A stretch of 64,000 bases of DNA from Neorhizobium huautlense. GTDB lineage: Bacteria; Pseudomonadota; Alphaproteobacteria; Rhizobiales; Rhizobiaceae. The DNA is taken from positions 1-64,000 of the forward strand of contig NZ_PVBM01000021.1 in NCBI RefSeq assembly GCF_002968575.1. The letters run 5' to 3'. The translations under genes were made by a program, and so were the position numbers. The notes below the pieces were generated by a model. The model saw nothing but the letters and a program-made list of their open reading frames with translations, did not search any database and was not told the origin of the DNA. Positions 10,293 through 20,377 of this stretch are shown piece after piece (within the stretch, counting starts at the first letter, position 1; the number at the start of each line of letters is the position of its first letter).

Positions 10293-11276
10293 TTACCCAT
10301 TCCCGATCAGGATGCCGGCAGCGAGCACCAGCGAGCCGCCGAACACGACTTGGAAAACGGCCCGCATGAAGGGCGTCTCCATGTAGCGGTTCTGGATGAA
10401 GGCGATCGCCCACAATTCCACGAACACTACCAGTGCAGCGATCGCCGTTGCGGTCCAGAAATGCGGAATAAGGTATGGCAGGGCGTGGCCAAGCCCGCCG
10501 ACCGCCGTCATGATCCCGGACGCCAGTCCTCGCTTGATAGGCGAACCTCGTCCGGAAATCTTGCCGTCGTCGTGAGCGGCCTCGGTGAACCCCATGGAAA
10601 TACCGGCGCCGACCGAAGCCGAAAGCCCGATCAGGAAGGTCGACCAGGTGTCGCCGGTCGCAAAAGCGGCGGCGAAGATCGGCGCCAGGGTGGATACGGA
10701 ACCGTCCATCAGGCCCGCCAGCCCCGGCTGCACGTAAGTGAGAATGAACTGCCGGTGAGCGGTCGCATCCTCCTCCGACTTCACGTCGCCGGGTGTGTGC
10801 TTCTCGTCGAGCATCCGGGCAATATCCTCGTGCCCCTGCTCCGCGAGCGCCAGATCACCGAGAAGTTTTCGCGTCGACGCGTCGGAAACCCGCTTGGCTG
10901 CTTCCGTATAAAACCGCGCTGCCTGGCTCTCCATAGCTTCAGACTGCATCCTGACCGTGTCGAGCGGCAGGTTCTTGCGCAGCCAATCCGGCTTACGATC
11001 ATAGAAGCCGCGCACGTGCTCCCGTCGGATCTGCGGAATCCTTTCGCCGAAACGGGAGCGGAATATCTCGATCAGGGAATTTTTGTGGGTTTGTTCGACC
11101 TCCGCCATATCTTCGAAAATCTTGGCCGAGGCGGGATACTGCTCTCTGAGGCTGTCCGCATAGGATAGATAGATACGGGCATCCTCCTCCTCCGAGGCGA
11201 TTGCAAGGGCGAGAATTTCCTCCTCGCTCAGCGAATCAAATGAACGCTTGGAGGCAGGCAGCAGGCGGCCGAACAT
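10293..11276 (-). CDS. mbfA: Membrane-bound ferritin-like iron protein MbfA
   Basis: A 327-residue fusion of an N-terminal erythrin/rubrerythrin-like di-iron domain with a C-terminal VIT1/CCC1-type membrane domain. The di-iron E-x-x-H motifs are Glu61-x-x-His64 (EVEQTH) and Glu146-x-x-His149 (AEQGHE). The membrane half holds several helices (LSASVGAGISMGFTEAA, ATAIAALVVFVELWAIAF, VFQVVFGGSLVLAAGILI). In Agrobacterium and Bradyrhizobium MbfA exports or detoxifies excess iron and is repressed by Irr under iron limitation. The perfect Irr-type box 13 bases upstream of the ATG supports the same control here. Confidence 0.93.
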   Translation of the reverse strand: MFGRLLPASKRSFDSLSEEEILALAIASEEEDARIYLSYADSLREQYPASAKIFEDMAEVEQTHKNSLIEIFRSRFGERIPQIRREHVRGFYDRKPDWLRKNLPLDTVRMQSEAMESQAARFYTEAAKRVSDASTRKLLGDLALAEQGHEDIARMLDEKHTPGDVKSEEDATAHRQFILTYVQPGLAGLMDGSVSTLAPIFAAAFATGDTWSTFLIGLSASVGAGISMGFTEAAHDDGKISGRGSPIKRGLASGIMTAVGGLGHALPYLIPHFWTATAIAALVVFVELWAIAFIQNRYMETPFMRAVFQVVFGGSLVLAAGILIGNG

Positions 11277-11288
11277 GTGAATCCTTTA

Positions 11289-11305
11289 CTTAGAATAATT
11301 CTAAG
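11289..11305. promoter_or_regulatory. Irr-binding iron control element (ICE) upstream of mbfA
   Basis: CTTAGAATAATTCTAAG is a perfect inverted repeat around one central base and matches the alphaproteobacterial ICE pattern TTTAGAA-N3-TTCTAAA. It lies 13-29 bases upstream of the mbfA start codon, where bound Irr would block expression. No other gene starts close enough to be the obvious target. Confidence 0.85.
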
Positions 11306-11455
11306 TTATGTCGTGGATAAAAAAGTTCAAGCGGTTTCTACGGGCAGCGAGCGGCAGGAGCCCAGCGAAAACCACGCAATATCTGGAAAGGAAGGCGGCG
11401 TCCTGTCGCAATTTTCCGGATTTTCCGCTTGCTGTTCCCGAAATGAAAGGATTAA

Positions 11456-12622
<1,167 letters not shown>

Positions 12623-12648
12623 CCGTCAGGCTCGCGCCGAATTGCAGT

Positions 12649-13877
<1,229 letters not shown>

Positions 13878-14205
13878 CCCATCACAGGTAATGGAGCCTG
13901 GTGTCCTGTCCGGGCTCCGTTGGCAGCCGCCGATCGGCAATCCTGCTTGCGAGAATTTCGCTTGCCAATAATACGTTTTCAAATCAGGCAGTTGCCGTAG
14001 AAAATCTCCTCTCCTGACAGGGCTGCGAAAAATTAAATTGGGCGCCGAGCATTGATTATCCGAGGATAAGGCATATATTGCTGTCATCGAAAATTGCTTG
14101 CGACCTTTGTCAAAGAGCCTCGCGCTCCGTCAGATTTCCTCTCAAATATCGATCAAAGCGGACGAAATACTGTCCGACAACACTAGCGATTGAAAGGAAA
14201 TCGTT
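13878..14205. other. Intergenic region and cold-shock gene leader
   Basis: No gene is seen. It holds an imperfect GGAGCC/GGCTCC hairpin (13893-13918) that may end the TRAP gene, a candidate promoter at 14052-14079, and about 120 bases of AT-richer leader before the cold-shock ATG. Long leaders are usual for csp mRNAs, where they act as temperature-sensitive folds. Confidence 0.5.
14052..14079 (+). promoter_or_regulatory. Candidate promoter of the cold-shock gene with an internal palindrome
   Basis: TTGATT (14052-14057) and TATATT (14074-14079), spaced 16 bases, resemble -35 and -10 elements. TTATCC-GA-GGATAA (14056-14069) is an inverted repeat lying across the -35 end and spacer, where a bound protein would block polymerase. 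Position and symmetry are seen; function is inferred. Confidence 0.4.
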
Positions 14206-14415
14206 ATGAATACTGGTACCGTAAAGTGGTTCAATAGCACCAAGGGTTTTGGCTTCATTCAGCCCGATGATGGCGCAACTGACGTTTTCGTTCATGTTTC
14301 CGCTGTCGAACGTGCCGGCATGTCCTCCCTGACGGAAGGTCAGAAGATCTCTTACGAGATCGTTCGCGACCGCAAGTCCGGTAAGAGCTCGGCCGACAAT
14401 CTGCGGGCCGCATAA
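14206..14415 (+). CDS. Cold-shock domain protein (CspA family)
   Basis: A 69-residue single cold-shock domain, a five-stranded OB fold that binds single-stranded RNA or DNA as a chaperone. Both RNP motifs are intact: KGFGFIQP and [13 protein letters not shown]. The start has a good ribosome site (AAAGGAAA). The long AT-rich leader fits post-transcriptional cold induction. The downstream order csp, small protein, rpsU, small protein on the same strand suggests one stress or cold-linked transcription unit; such neighbourhoods occur in rhizobia as I recall. Confidence 0.95.
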   Translation: MNTGTVKWFNSTKGFGFIQPDDGATDVFVHVSAVERAGMSSLTEGQKISYEIVRDRKSGKSSADNLRAA

Positions 14416-14542
14416 GGATGTCATTCGCCTCGGCTGACCACGGATGTACTGGCAGCGAGCGCTTGAATGACGGGAAGAGGTCGGGGTAACGCCCGGCCTT
14501 TTTGTTTTTGCCCGGCTTCGGCCGAGCCTGAAGGAGAAGATG

Positions 14543-14830
14543 ATGAGCCCGAACGTCTATGCCGTCGACGATATCATCGTCCTCAAAGCCGGCCTGACCC
14601 GCACGGCCACCGGCGACCGGACATGCCGCGTCGTCGGACTGCTGCCGGCGGCGGATCGGGGCGAGCATCAGTATCGGGTTCGCTTCGATAACGAAAACTT
14701 CGAACGTCGTATCGTCGCAAGCGATATCGACGCGTCTGCGACCGCAACCTCCGCCGTCAAAAGCGAGGCTTCCCGGGAAACTCCCGGCGGATCGTGGCTC
14801 AAGCCGTCGCGCATGCGCATCGGCAAGTAA
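14543..14830 (+). CDS. Small conserved protein between csp and rpsU
   Basis: A 95-residue protein I do not recognise by family name. It is a compact, mixed-charge sequence (SPNVYAVDDIIVLKAGLTRTATGDRTCRVVGLLPAADRGEHQYRVRFDNENFERRIVASDID) followed by a low-complexity Ser/Ala tail. The beta-rich pattern with VGLLPA...HQYRVRFDNENFERRI resembles small SH3/OB-like domains, but that is impression only. AAGGAG lies six bases before the second of two adjacent ATGs, so 14543 is preferred over 14540. Position between csp and rpsU suggests a link to RNA or translation. Confidence 0.7.
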   Translation: MSPNVYAVDDIIVLKAGLTRTATGDRTCRVVGLLPAADRGEHQYRVRFDNENFERRIVASDIDASATATSAVKSEASRETPGGSWLKPSRMRIGK

Positions 14831-14883
14831 TTTCAACCCATTGATAGAAGGCGGGGTTTTTCCCGCGATGGAAAGGAAATAGT

Positions 14884-15123
14884 TTGCAGGTTCTTGTCAG
14901 AGACAACAACGTTGACCAGGCACTCCGGGTGCTGAAGAAGAAGATGCAGCGCGAAGGCGTCTTCCGCGAAATGAAGGCTCGGAGCGCTTACGAAAAGCCT
15001 TCCGAAAAGCGCGTTCGCGAGAAGGCGGAGGCCGTGCGGCGTTACCGCAAGCTCGCCCGCAAGAAGATGCAGCGCGAAGGCCTGCTGCCGGCGCCGAAAA
15101 AAGTCGCCCGCCCGGCCCGCTGA
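14884..15123 (+). CDS. rpsU: 30S ribosomal protein S21
   Basis: A 79-residue S21, a small basic protein of the 30S platform that aids mRNA base-pairing with 16S rRNA. It begins [31 protein letters not shown] and ends in an Arg/Lys-rich helix. The start codon is TTG, preceded by GGAAAGGAAA. A second KKMQREG occurs near the C-terminus ([14 protein letters not shown]), echoing the first. It follows the csp gene group; alphaproteobacteria often carry more than one rpsU, and this could be the accessory, cold-linked copy. Confidence 0.93.
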   Translation: MQVLVRDNNVDQALRVLKKKMQREGVFREMKARSAYEKPSEKRVREKAEAVRRYRKLARKKMQREGLLPAPKKVARPAR

Positions 15124-15168
15124 TATCTGTCACCGCCCGGACATCCCATCAGGAAGGAGGAGATCCCC

Positions 15169-15390
15169 ATGACTGCAACCAAGGACGAATTCTTCAATCC
15201 CACCAAGCTTTCCGCGCGTGACAAGGCCGCCGCTACCGACCAGACAGCCCGCGCCATCATTGCCGCGGAAGCCAATCAGCGGGAAAAGAAAACCGAGAAA
15301 CTGAGGCTGCTTCGCCTCGAAAAGGAAGCCGCCGAACCTTCGCCGGCGCCAGCTCGATCGAAGAGCCGCAAGAGTTTGACAGACCACTGA
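15169..15390 (+). CDS. Small conserved hypothetical protein after rpsU
   Basis: A 73-residue, highly charged, probably alpha-helical protein (MTATKDEFFNPTKLSARDKAAATDQTARAIIAAEANQREKKTEKLRLLRLEKEAA) with a Pro/Ser-rich tail. No family was recognised. AAGGAGGAG precedes the ATG, a strong ribosome site. It is the last gene before a strong terminator, so it probably ends the csp-rpsU transcription unit. Confidence 0.75.
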   Translation: MTATKDEFFNPTKLSARDKAAATDQTARAIIAAEANQREKKTEKLRLLRLEKEAAEPSPAPARSKSRKSLTDH

Positions 15391-15395
15391 TGTTC

Positions 15396-15426
15396 AAAAA
15401 GCCCGGGATTCCCGGGCTTTTTCTTT
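15396..15426. terminator. Bidirectional intrinsic terminator
   Basis: AAAAAGCCCGGG (15396-15407) and CCCGGGCTTTTT (15411-15422) form a 12-bp stem with a three-base loop, ending in T-runs on either strand. It separates the convergent rpsU unit (plus) and MFS gene (minus) and can serve both. Confidence 0.9.
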
Positions 15427-15446
15427 AGCGGAAGCAGTTGAGCCGA

Positions 15447-16655
15447 CTACGCCGTCTGAAGCTTCAGCCGGCGCGGCAGCGGCGGGAACGCGAGGGCGAT
15501 GAGAACAGCTCCAAGGCCCACCAGCGCAGATCCGATGAACAGCCAGTTGTAGTTGTTGAACTGATCGAAGGCCCAGCCGCCGGCGAGCGGCCCAAAGGCC
15601 ATGCCGATTGCGGACAGCATGGTCGCGGCGCCGAGAACCGTACCCAGTATCTTGGCTGCAAAATATTCTCCCGCCAGGACGGCATAGAGCGGCATTACTC
15701 CGCCATAGGTGCCGCCGAAGATCACCGCCAGCGCGTAGAACTGGGTGAGATCGCTTGCCATCGTGTAGGCGGCGATCACTGCCGCCTGGATCAATAGCCC
15801 GCCGATCAATACCCGCTTGACGCCCAGCCTGTCGGCCAGGACGCCGAAAAGGATCCGGCCTCCGAGACCCGCGGCACCTTCGACGCTATAGATGCTGACA
15901 GCCGCCATTGGTCCGATGCCGCAGAACATGGCATAGCTCACCATGTGGAAGATCGGCCCGGAATGGGCTGCGCAGCAGGCGAAGAAGGTGAAGGCAAGCA
16001 CCAGGAACTGCGGCGAGCGGAACACGTGCGAGAGCGGAGTGTCCGCACGTTCCCCACCCGGCGCGGGGGCTGCGCCGGAAGCCGCCGCAGCCGGCGGATT
16101 GCGGACCAGAAACACCGTCGGCAGCAGCAGGATCCACGCGCCGACGCCGATCAGGAACATGGCCATGCGCCAGTCGTCATAGGCCGAGATCAGCCATCGC
16201 GCCAAGGGCGAGATCGTCATCGGCGCCATGCCCATCCCGGCCGACACCAGCGAGACCGCGAGACTGCGGTGTTTGTCGAACCAGGCCATGGTCACCGCGA
16301 TCATCGGTGCGAAAAAGGCGCTTGCCGACAAGCCCACCAGGCAGCCGTAGACGAGCTGGAACGCCAGCAGGCTCTCCACCTGACTTGCGAGCACCAGCGC
16401 CAATCCCAGCAACAGGGCGCCGATCAGTACGACCACGCGTGCGCCGTAACGGTCGCTGGCCGCGCCCCACATGAAGCCGCCAAGCCCCATGACGATAAAG
16501 TTCAACGTCATGGCGCTCGATATGCCGGCGCGCGACCACCCGGTCGTCGTGGCGATCGGCTCGATAAAGATTGCGAGCGAAAACATCGTGCCGACGGCGA
16601 CGCAGCCCATCAGCGCCCCCGCAAAGACGATTGCCCATCGATAATTATTGCTCAT
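15447..16655 (-). CDS. MFS transporter (monocarboxylate/oxalate-formate-like)
   Basis: A 402-residue, roughly 12-helix major facilitator permease. The N-terminal half has WAIVFAGALMGCVAVGTMFSLAIFIEPI and the loop motif GAASDRYGARVV (helix 2-3, G-x-x-x-D-R-x-G). A central cytoplasmic Ala/Pro-rich loop (PPAAAASGAAPAPGGERAD) divides the halves. The second half repeats the motif as GVLADRLGVKRV. The overall look is that of the oxalate/formate and monocarboxylate antiporter branch; the substrate is unknown. The ATG at 16655 is chosen because GGGGAG lies just upstream; an earlier in-frame Met at 16688 lacks this. Confidence 0.88.
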   Translation of the reverse strand: MSNNYRWAIVFAGALMGCVAVGTMFSLAIFIEPIATTTGWSRAGISSAMTLNFIVMGLGGFMWGAASDRYGARVVVLIGALLLGLALVLASQVESLLAFQLVYGCLVGLSASAFFAPMIAVTMAWFDKHRSLAVSLVSAGMGMAPMTISPLARWLISAYDDWRMAMFLIGVGAWILLLPTVFLVRNPPAAAASGAAPAPGGERADTPLSHVFRSPQFLVLAFTFFACCAAHSGPIFHMVSYAMFCGIGPMAAVSIYSVEGAAGLGGRILFGVLADRLGVKRVLIGGLLIQAAVIAAYTMASDLTQFYALAVIFGGTYGGVMPLYAVLAGEYFAAKILGTVLGAATMLSAIGMAFGPLAGGWAFDQFNNYNWLFIGSALVGLGAVLIALAFPPLPRRLKLQTA

Positions 16656-16791
16656 GCCACTCCCCTTTCCACAGGTTCGAAACATCACCCGTTGGGCCTC
16701 ACCGCAACGGGTCCTCGAATCTATGACGTCCGAGCCCGGCCTCTCCCGACAGACCTCACCTCTTTTTTTAGCGCCAGCTCAATCCCAACGC

Positions 16792-16816
16792 AAAAGCCCC
16801 GCACGCGGCGGGGCTT
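16792..16816 (-). terminator. Terminator of the 56-residue gene
   Basis: On the minus strand AAGCCCCGC and GCGGGGCTTTT form a stem of about eight pairs ending in a T-run, 39 bases after the small gene's stop. It isolates that gene from the MFS gene downstream. Confidence 0.7.
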
Positions 16817-16854
16817 CCAGAACTCATATCGTCGTGACGTCGGTTGCGTCGGTA

Positions 16855-17025
16855 TCAGTCGCCACCGGTATTCGGGCGGGCCTTGCCGACATTGCTGTTG
16901 GTCGATGCGGTCTTGCCGTCCGGCTCCTGGCCGTAATAGGTGCCGCCGAGGTGGCCGCCGCCGCTGGTATTCTCGACCTGCCGTTCGGCGCGCTTCACCG
17001 CTTCTTTCACGTCACTTTTACTCAT
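16855..17025 (-). CDS. Small conserved-looking protein, 56 residues
   Basis: A 56-residue hydrophilic protein: a basic helix (MSKSDVKEAVKRAERQV) followed by a Gly-rich, disordered-looking region (SGGGHLGGTYYGQEPDG ... NSNVGKARPNTGGD). It is too short for ordinary gene cut-offs, but a textbook GGAGG lies upstream of the ATG and a clear terminator follows, so it has the full architecture of an expressed gene. No family is recognised. A role as a small stress-type protein is speculation. Confidence 0.7.
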   Translation of the reverse strand: MSKSDVKEAVKRAERQVENTSGGGHLGGTYYGQEPDGKTASTNSNVGKARPNTGGD

Positions 17026-17169
17026 GTCTGTCCTCCAGCTTGGGGTTGGTGACAGTGAGCTAACCGCCTCGATGGCGAGGTGTTCCCTGGCATCTCGATC
17101 AGTAAGGCCGGCCGCGACAGCGGAAATCCCGGAACCTCTTGACGAATGATAACTTTGGTCTTATTTGGA

Positions 17170-17179
17170 AACGATCGTT
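17170..17179. promoter_or_regulatory. Candidate TetR operator
   Basis: AACGATCGTT is a perfect 10-bp palindrome 19-28 bases upstream of the tetR ATG, the usual place for autoregulatory TetR operators. It is short, so support is positional. Confidence 0.4.
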
Positions 17180-17197
17180 CTCCAACTGTATCCTTCC

Positions 17198-17809
17198 ATG
17201 ATGAACGCAGACGCTGCCACACGCCCACCGGGCCGCCCCAGAGAATTCGCGATAGAGGATGCCCTCGACAAGGCGATCGTCGTTTTTTCCGAGCGTGGTT
17301 ATCATGCCGCCTCCATCTCGGAACTCAAGGAGGCAATGGGGCTGACGGCCGGTAGCCTCTACAAGGCGTTCAAGGACAAGAAGGCCATCTTTCTGGCCGC
17401 TTTCGACCGCTACAAGCAGGTTCGCAACGCCCTTCTCGACCAGGAAATCGGCGCCGGCACCAATGGCCGCGACAGGGTTTTCCGCATGCTGCGCTTCTAT
17501 GCGGAGGCGTCGCATGGCGAAAGCGGGCGGCAGGGCTGCCTGGTGGTTGGAACGGCGATAGAGCTTGCGGTCTACGATGCGGAGGCGGCCGAGCGCGTCG
17601 GCCGTTCGATGGCACGGAGCGAAGCTCTGTTTAACCGCCTCATTCACGAAGGGCAGGCCGACGGCTCGATCTCGAAGAGGATCGACCGGAATGCCACCGC
17701 CCGTCTCCTGCTGTCCGTCACCCAGGGCCTCAGGGTCCTCGGCAAGACCGGCCCCGACCGCGACCAGGCCTTTTCCGTGATCGACGCGGCGATGAAGCTG
17801 CTCGACTGA
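17198..17809 (+). CDS. TetR-family transcriptional regulator
   Basis: A 203-residue TetR regulator. The DNA-binding domain is RPREFAIEDALDKAIVVFSERGYHAASISELKEAMGLTAGSLYKAFKDKKAIFLAAFDRY, with the classical helix-turn-helix. The C-terminal ligand domain includes GCLVVGTAIELAVYDAEAAERV, typical of the AefR/YxaF-like branch that controls efflux. The start is placed at ATG 17198; an upstream TTG (17165) would put the palindromic operator inside the gene. No strong ribosome site is visible, so translation may be leaderless or weak. The MFS transporter follows 33 bases later and is the likely target. Confidence 0.85.
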   Translation: MMNADAATRPPGRPREFAIEDALDKAIVVFSERGYHAASISELKEAMGLTAGSLYKAFKDKKAIFLAAFDRYKQVRNALLDQEIGAGTNGRDRVFRMLRFYAEASHGESGRQGCLVVGTAIELAVYDAEAAERVGRSMARSEALFNRLIHEGQADGSISKRIDRNATARLLLSVTQGLRVLGKTGPDRDQAFSVIDAAMKLLD

Positions 17810-17842
17810 TTTTATTCGATCCTTCCTCCCAAGGAGTTTTTG

Positions 17843-19051
17843 ATGACCAGCAATAGTGCAACACTTTCGGCGCCGGCCGCTCACTCCGCCATGTCGGCCG
17901 GCATGACCTTCATCATGGCCGCGGCTTGCGGCCTGATCGCCGCCAATCTCTATTACTCCCAGCCGCTTGCCGGGCCGATCGCCGCATCCATCGGCCTGCC
18001 GGCCCATGCGACGGGCCTCATCGTGACGCTGACACAGATCGGTTATGGCCTTGGCCTGCTGCTCATCGTGCCGCTCGGCGACCTTCTCGAAAACCGCCGG
18101 CTGATCGTGACGATGATTGGCGCTGCCGCGATCGCGCTCGTCGCCGCCGGTCTTTCGACTGCCGTCCTTCCCTTCCTCGCCGCTTCGCTGGCGATCGGCC
18201 TTGCCTCCACTGCCGTGCAGATGATCGTGCCCTTCGCGGCCAATCTAGCCCCCGACGCCCATCGGGGCCGGGTGGTCGGCAATGTCATGAGCGGACTGAT
18301 GGTCGGCATCATGATGGCCCGGCCAGTCTCCAGCTTCATTGCCCGCTTCTCCTCCTGGCACCTCGTCTTTTTTGTCTCCGCTGCGGTCATGGTCCTGCTC
18401 GGCTTCGCGCTCGCCACCCGCCTTCCGAAACGGGTGCCGCAGACAAAGCTCTCCTATTTCGCGCTGATCGCATCGATGGGGCGCCTCTATGCCACACAGC
18501 CGGTGCTGCGACGCCGCGCCTTCTACCAGGCCTGCCAGTTCGCCGCCTTCAGCCTGTTCTGGACCGTCACCCCGCTTGTTCTGGCCGGTCCCGCTTTCCA
18601 GCTGAGCCAGGCAGGCATCGCGCTCTTCGCCCTTGCCGGCGTCTCGGGCGCCATCGCCTCGCCGATCGCAGGACGCCTCGCGGACCGCGATCTCGGCCGC
18701 CCAGCGACGATCTTCGGCATCCTCTCCGTGGCGATCGCCTTCCTGATCACCCACCTTGCGCCGGAGGGTTCCGCCATTGCGCTTGCACTCCTGACATTTG
18801 CCGCGATCCTTCTCGACTTCGGCGTGACGATGACGCTCGTTATCGGCCAGCGGGCGATCTACGGGCTTGGCGCCGATCTGCGCAGCCGTTTGAACGGCCT
18901 CTTCATGGCGACCTTCTTCATGGGCGGCGCGGTTGGCTCGGCCGTCGGCGCCTGGGCGTTTGCGGAAGGCGGCTGGCTGCTTGCCTCGATGCTGGGCCTT
19001 ACGCTTCCGGTCCTTACGCTTGCCTATTCGCTCACCGAAAAGCGGGACTGA
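17843..19051 (+). CDS. MFS transporter (DHA1 drug:proton antiporter-like)
   Basis: A 402-residue MFS protein of about 12 helices. Helix 1 reads MTFIMAAACGLIAANLYYSQPLAGPIA; the helix 2-3 loop is VPLGDLLENRRLIV. Later, AFQLSQAGIALFALAGVSGAIASPIAGRLADRDLGRP carries the second-half loop. Resemblance is to the YnfM/arabinose-export and drug-antiporter (DHA1) branch. AAGGAG lies six bases before ATG 17843. It follows the TetR gene as its probable regulated efflux pump. The substrate is unknown. Confidence 0.88.
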   Translation: MTSNSATLSAPAAHSAMSAGMTFIMAAACGLIAANLYYSQPLAGPIAASIGLPAHATGLIVTLTQIGYGLGLLLIVPLGDLLENRRLIVTMIGAAAIALVAAGLSTAVLPFLAASLAIGLASTAVQMIVPFAANLAPDAHRGRVVGNVMSGLMVGIMMARPVSSFIARFSSWHLVFFVSAAVMVLLGFALATRLPKRVPQTKLSYFALIASMGRLYATQPVLRRRAFYQACQFAAFSLFWTVTPLVLAGPAFQLSQAGIALFALAGVSGAIASPIAGRLADRDLGRPATIFGILSVAIAFLITHLAPEGSAIALALLTFAAILLDFGVTMTLVIGQRAIYGLGADLRSRLNGLFMATFFMGGAVGSAVGAWAFAEGGWLLASMLGLTLPVLTLAYSLTEKRD

Positions 19052-19092
19052 CAGGCAAGCCGAGTCCGCCTAAGGGCCATTCTGAAGGCCCT

Positions 19093-19124
19093 GATCATGT
19101 TCGAGCACGTTCTCGAACATGATC
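19093..19124. repeat. 13-bp perfect inverted repeat
   Basis: GATCATGTTCGAG (19093-19105) and CTCGAACATGATC (19112-19124) with a six-base spacer, 41 bases after the MFS stop. There is no T-run, so it is a poor intrinsic terminator. It could be an mRNA-stabilising hairpin, a small interspersed repeat or an operator for the next gene. Confidence 0.6.
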
Positions 19125-19187
19125 GAGGTCGATGAATCCGCTCCCGTTGCCGAAGGTCAGCCATCGCGTTCAAACCCGGAGGCTGCC

Positions 19188-20261
19188 ATGCGACTGACCA
19201 GACGTCTTCTTCTCGCCCTTTCCCTTTGCACCACCGCCACGCCGCTTCTTGCCGCCGATCCTGTCGGCGTCCGCAAGATGAGCGTCGTCTCGCAGGACTA
19301 TACCCGCCCGCTCGCCGTAACGGTCTGGTATCCGGCAGCGGTGGCAGGAGCGCCAAGCGCGACCGCTCAGGATCGCATTTTCGAAATTCCCTCCGCCTCG
19401 CAGGATGCGGAAATACGGAGAGGCCGCTTCCCGCTCATCCTCCTTTCGCACGGCTCCGGCTCACGGGCCGAGGGTATGGGCTGGATCGCGGCCGAGCTCG
19501 CCGAGGCTGGCTTTGTCGTCGCCGGCCCCAATCATCCTGGCACCACGAGCGGCGATTCCACCCCGGCCGCGACACCCAAGATCTGGGAGCGCACAGGGGA
19601 TATTTCCGTTGTCATCACCGCGCTCTCTGCCGATCCCCAATGGAAAGCCTCGATCGATCCGACCCGTATCGGCGCACTCGGCTTCTCGCTTGGCGGCACG
19701 ACGGTGCTGGAGCTCGCCGGCGCCCGTGCCGATCTTTCCGGCTATATCCGCTACTGCAAGGAACATCCGGACATGATGGACTGCCGATGGTTTGCAGGCG
19801 GCCGCGGCTATGCCGGCGGGGAGCAGGTCGCCGTGCAGCCTTTCGACCTCGCCAGCGTCGACAAGGCGCGGTTCGAACAGTCCAACCGTGATCGCCGCAT
19901 CACCGCCGTGGTCGCCGTCGATCCGGGCCTTGCCACGGTGATGAAGCCGGAAAGCCTCAAGTCAATCGCCGCGCCAGTGACGCTCATAAATCTTGGAAGC
20001 CCGGGACAAATCCCGTTTGCCGTGCTGTCGGATCGACTGGCGACGCAAATAGCCGGCGCCGGCTACCGGCAGGTCGACAATGCCGACCATTTCAGCTTCC
20101 TGCCGGTCTGCAAGCCGGGTGCGACGGATTTCCTTCGATCGGTCGGAGAGATCGACCCGATCTGCGAAGAACTTGCCGAAAGATCGCGGGCGGATATTCA
20201 CGTGGAACTTGCCGGCCTCATCAGACAGGCCTTCGAGCGCACGCTCAAATCCGGCCACTGA
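19188..20261 (+). CDS. Secreted alpha/beta hydrolase (dienelactone/PAF-acetylhydrolase-like)
   Basis: A 357-residue exported serine hydrolase. The signal peptide is RLTRRLLLALSLCTTATPLLAADP. The nucleophile elbow GFSLGG and an upstream oxyanion segment (LILLSHGSGSRAEGMGWIAAELAEAGFVVAGPNHPG) match bacterial proteins related to dienelactone hydrolase and PAF-acetylhydrolase. The likely acid lies in VVAVDPGL and the likely His in DNADHFSFLP. An insertion with several Cys (YCKEHPDMMDCRW) could hold a disulphide. The ATG at 19188 follows GGAGG; an upstream start would lie inside the inverted repeat. The substrate is unknown. Confidence 0.82.
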   Translation: MRLTRRLLLALSLCTTATPLLAADPVGVRKMSVVSQDYTRPLAVTVWYPAAVAGAPSATAQDRIFEIPSASQDAEIRRGRFPLILLSHGSGSRAEGMGWIAAELAEAGFVVAGPNHPGTTSGDSTPAATPKIWERTGDISVVITALSADPQWKASIDPTRIGALGFSLGGTTVLELAGARADLSGYIRYCKEHPDMMDCRWFAGGRGYAGGEQVAVQPFDLASVDKARFEQSNRDRRITAVVAVDPGLATVMKPESLKSIAAPVTLINLGSPGQIPFAVLSDRLATQIAGAGYRQVDNADHFSFLPVCKPGATDFLRSVGEIDPICEELAERSRADIHVELAGLIRQAFERTLKSGH

Positions 20262-20285
20262 CCCGCTGGACGCGCAAGGATGCGA

Positions 20286-20305
20286 AGCCGGCGTTTTCGC
20301 CGGCT
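20286..20305 (+). terminator. Hairpin after the secreted hydrolase
   Basis: AGCCGGCG and CGCCGGCT form a perfect 8-bp stem with a TTTT loop, 25 bases after the stop. The following sequence is G-rich rather than T-rich, so termination may be partial. Confidence 0.5.
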
Positions 20306-20377
20306 GGGGATGTTCATGGTTTTTTAGGAACCCGCAACGCAACCTGAAGGCAATTCCTCGTCATCTTTAGGTGCGCC

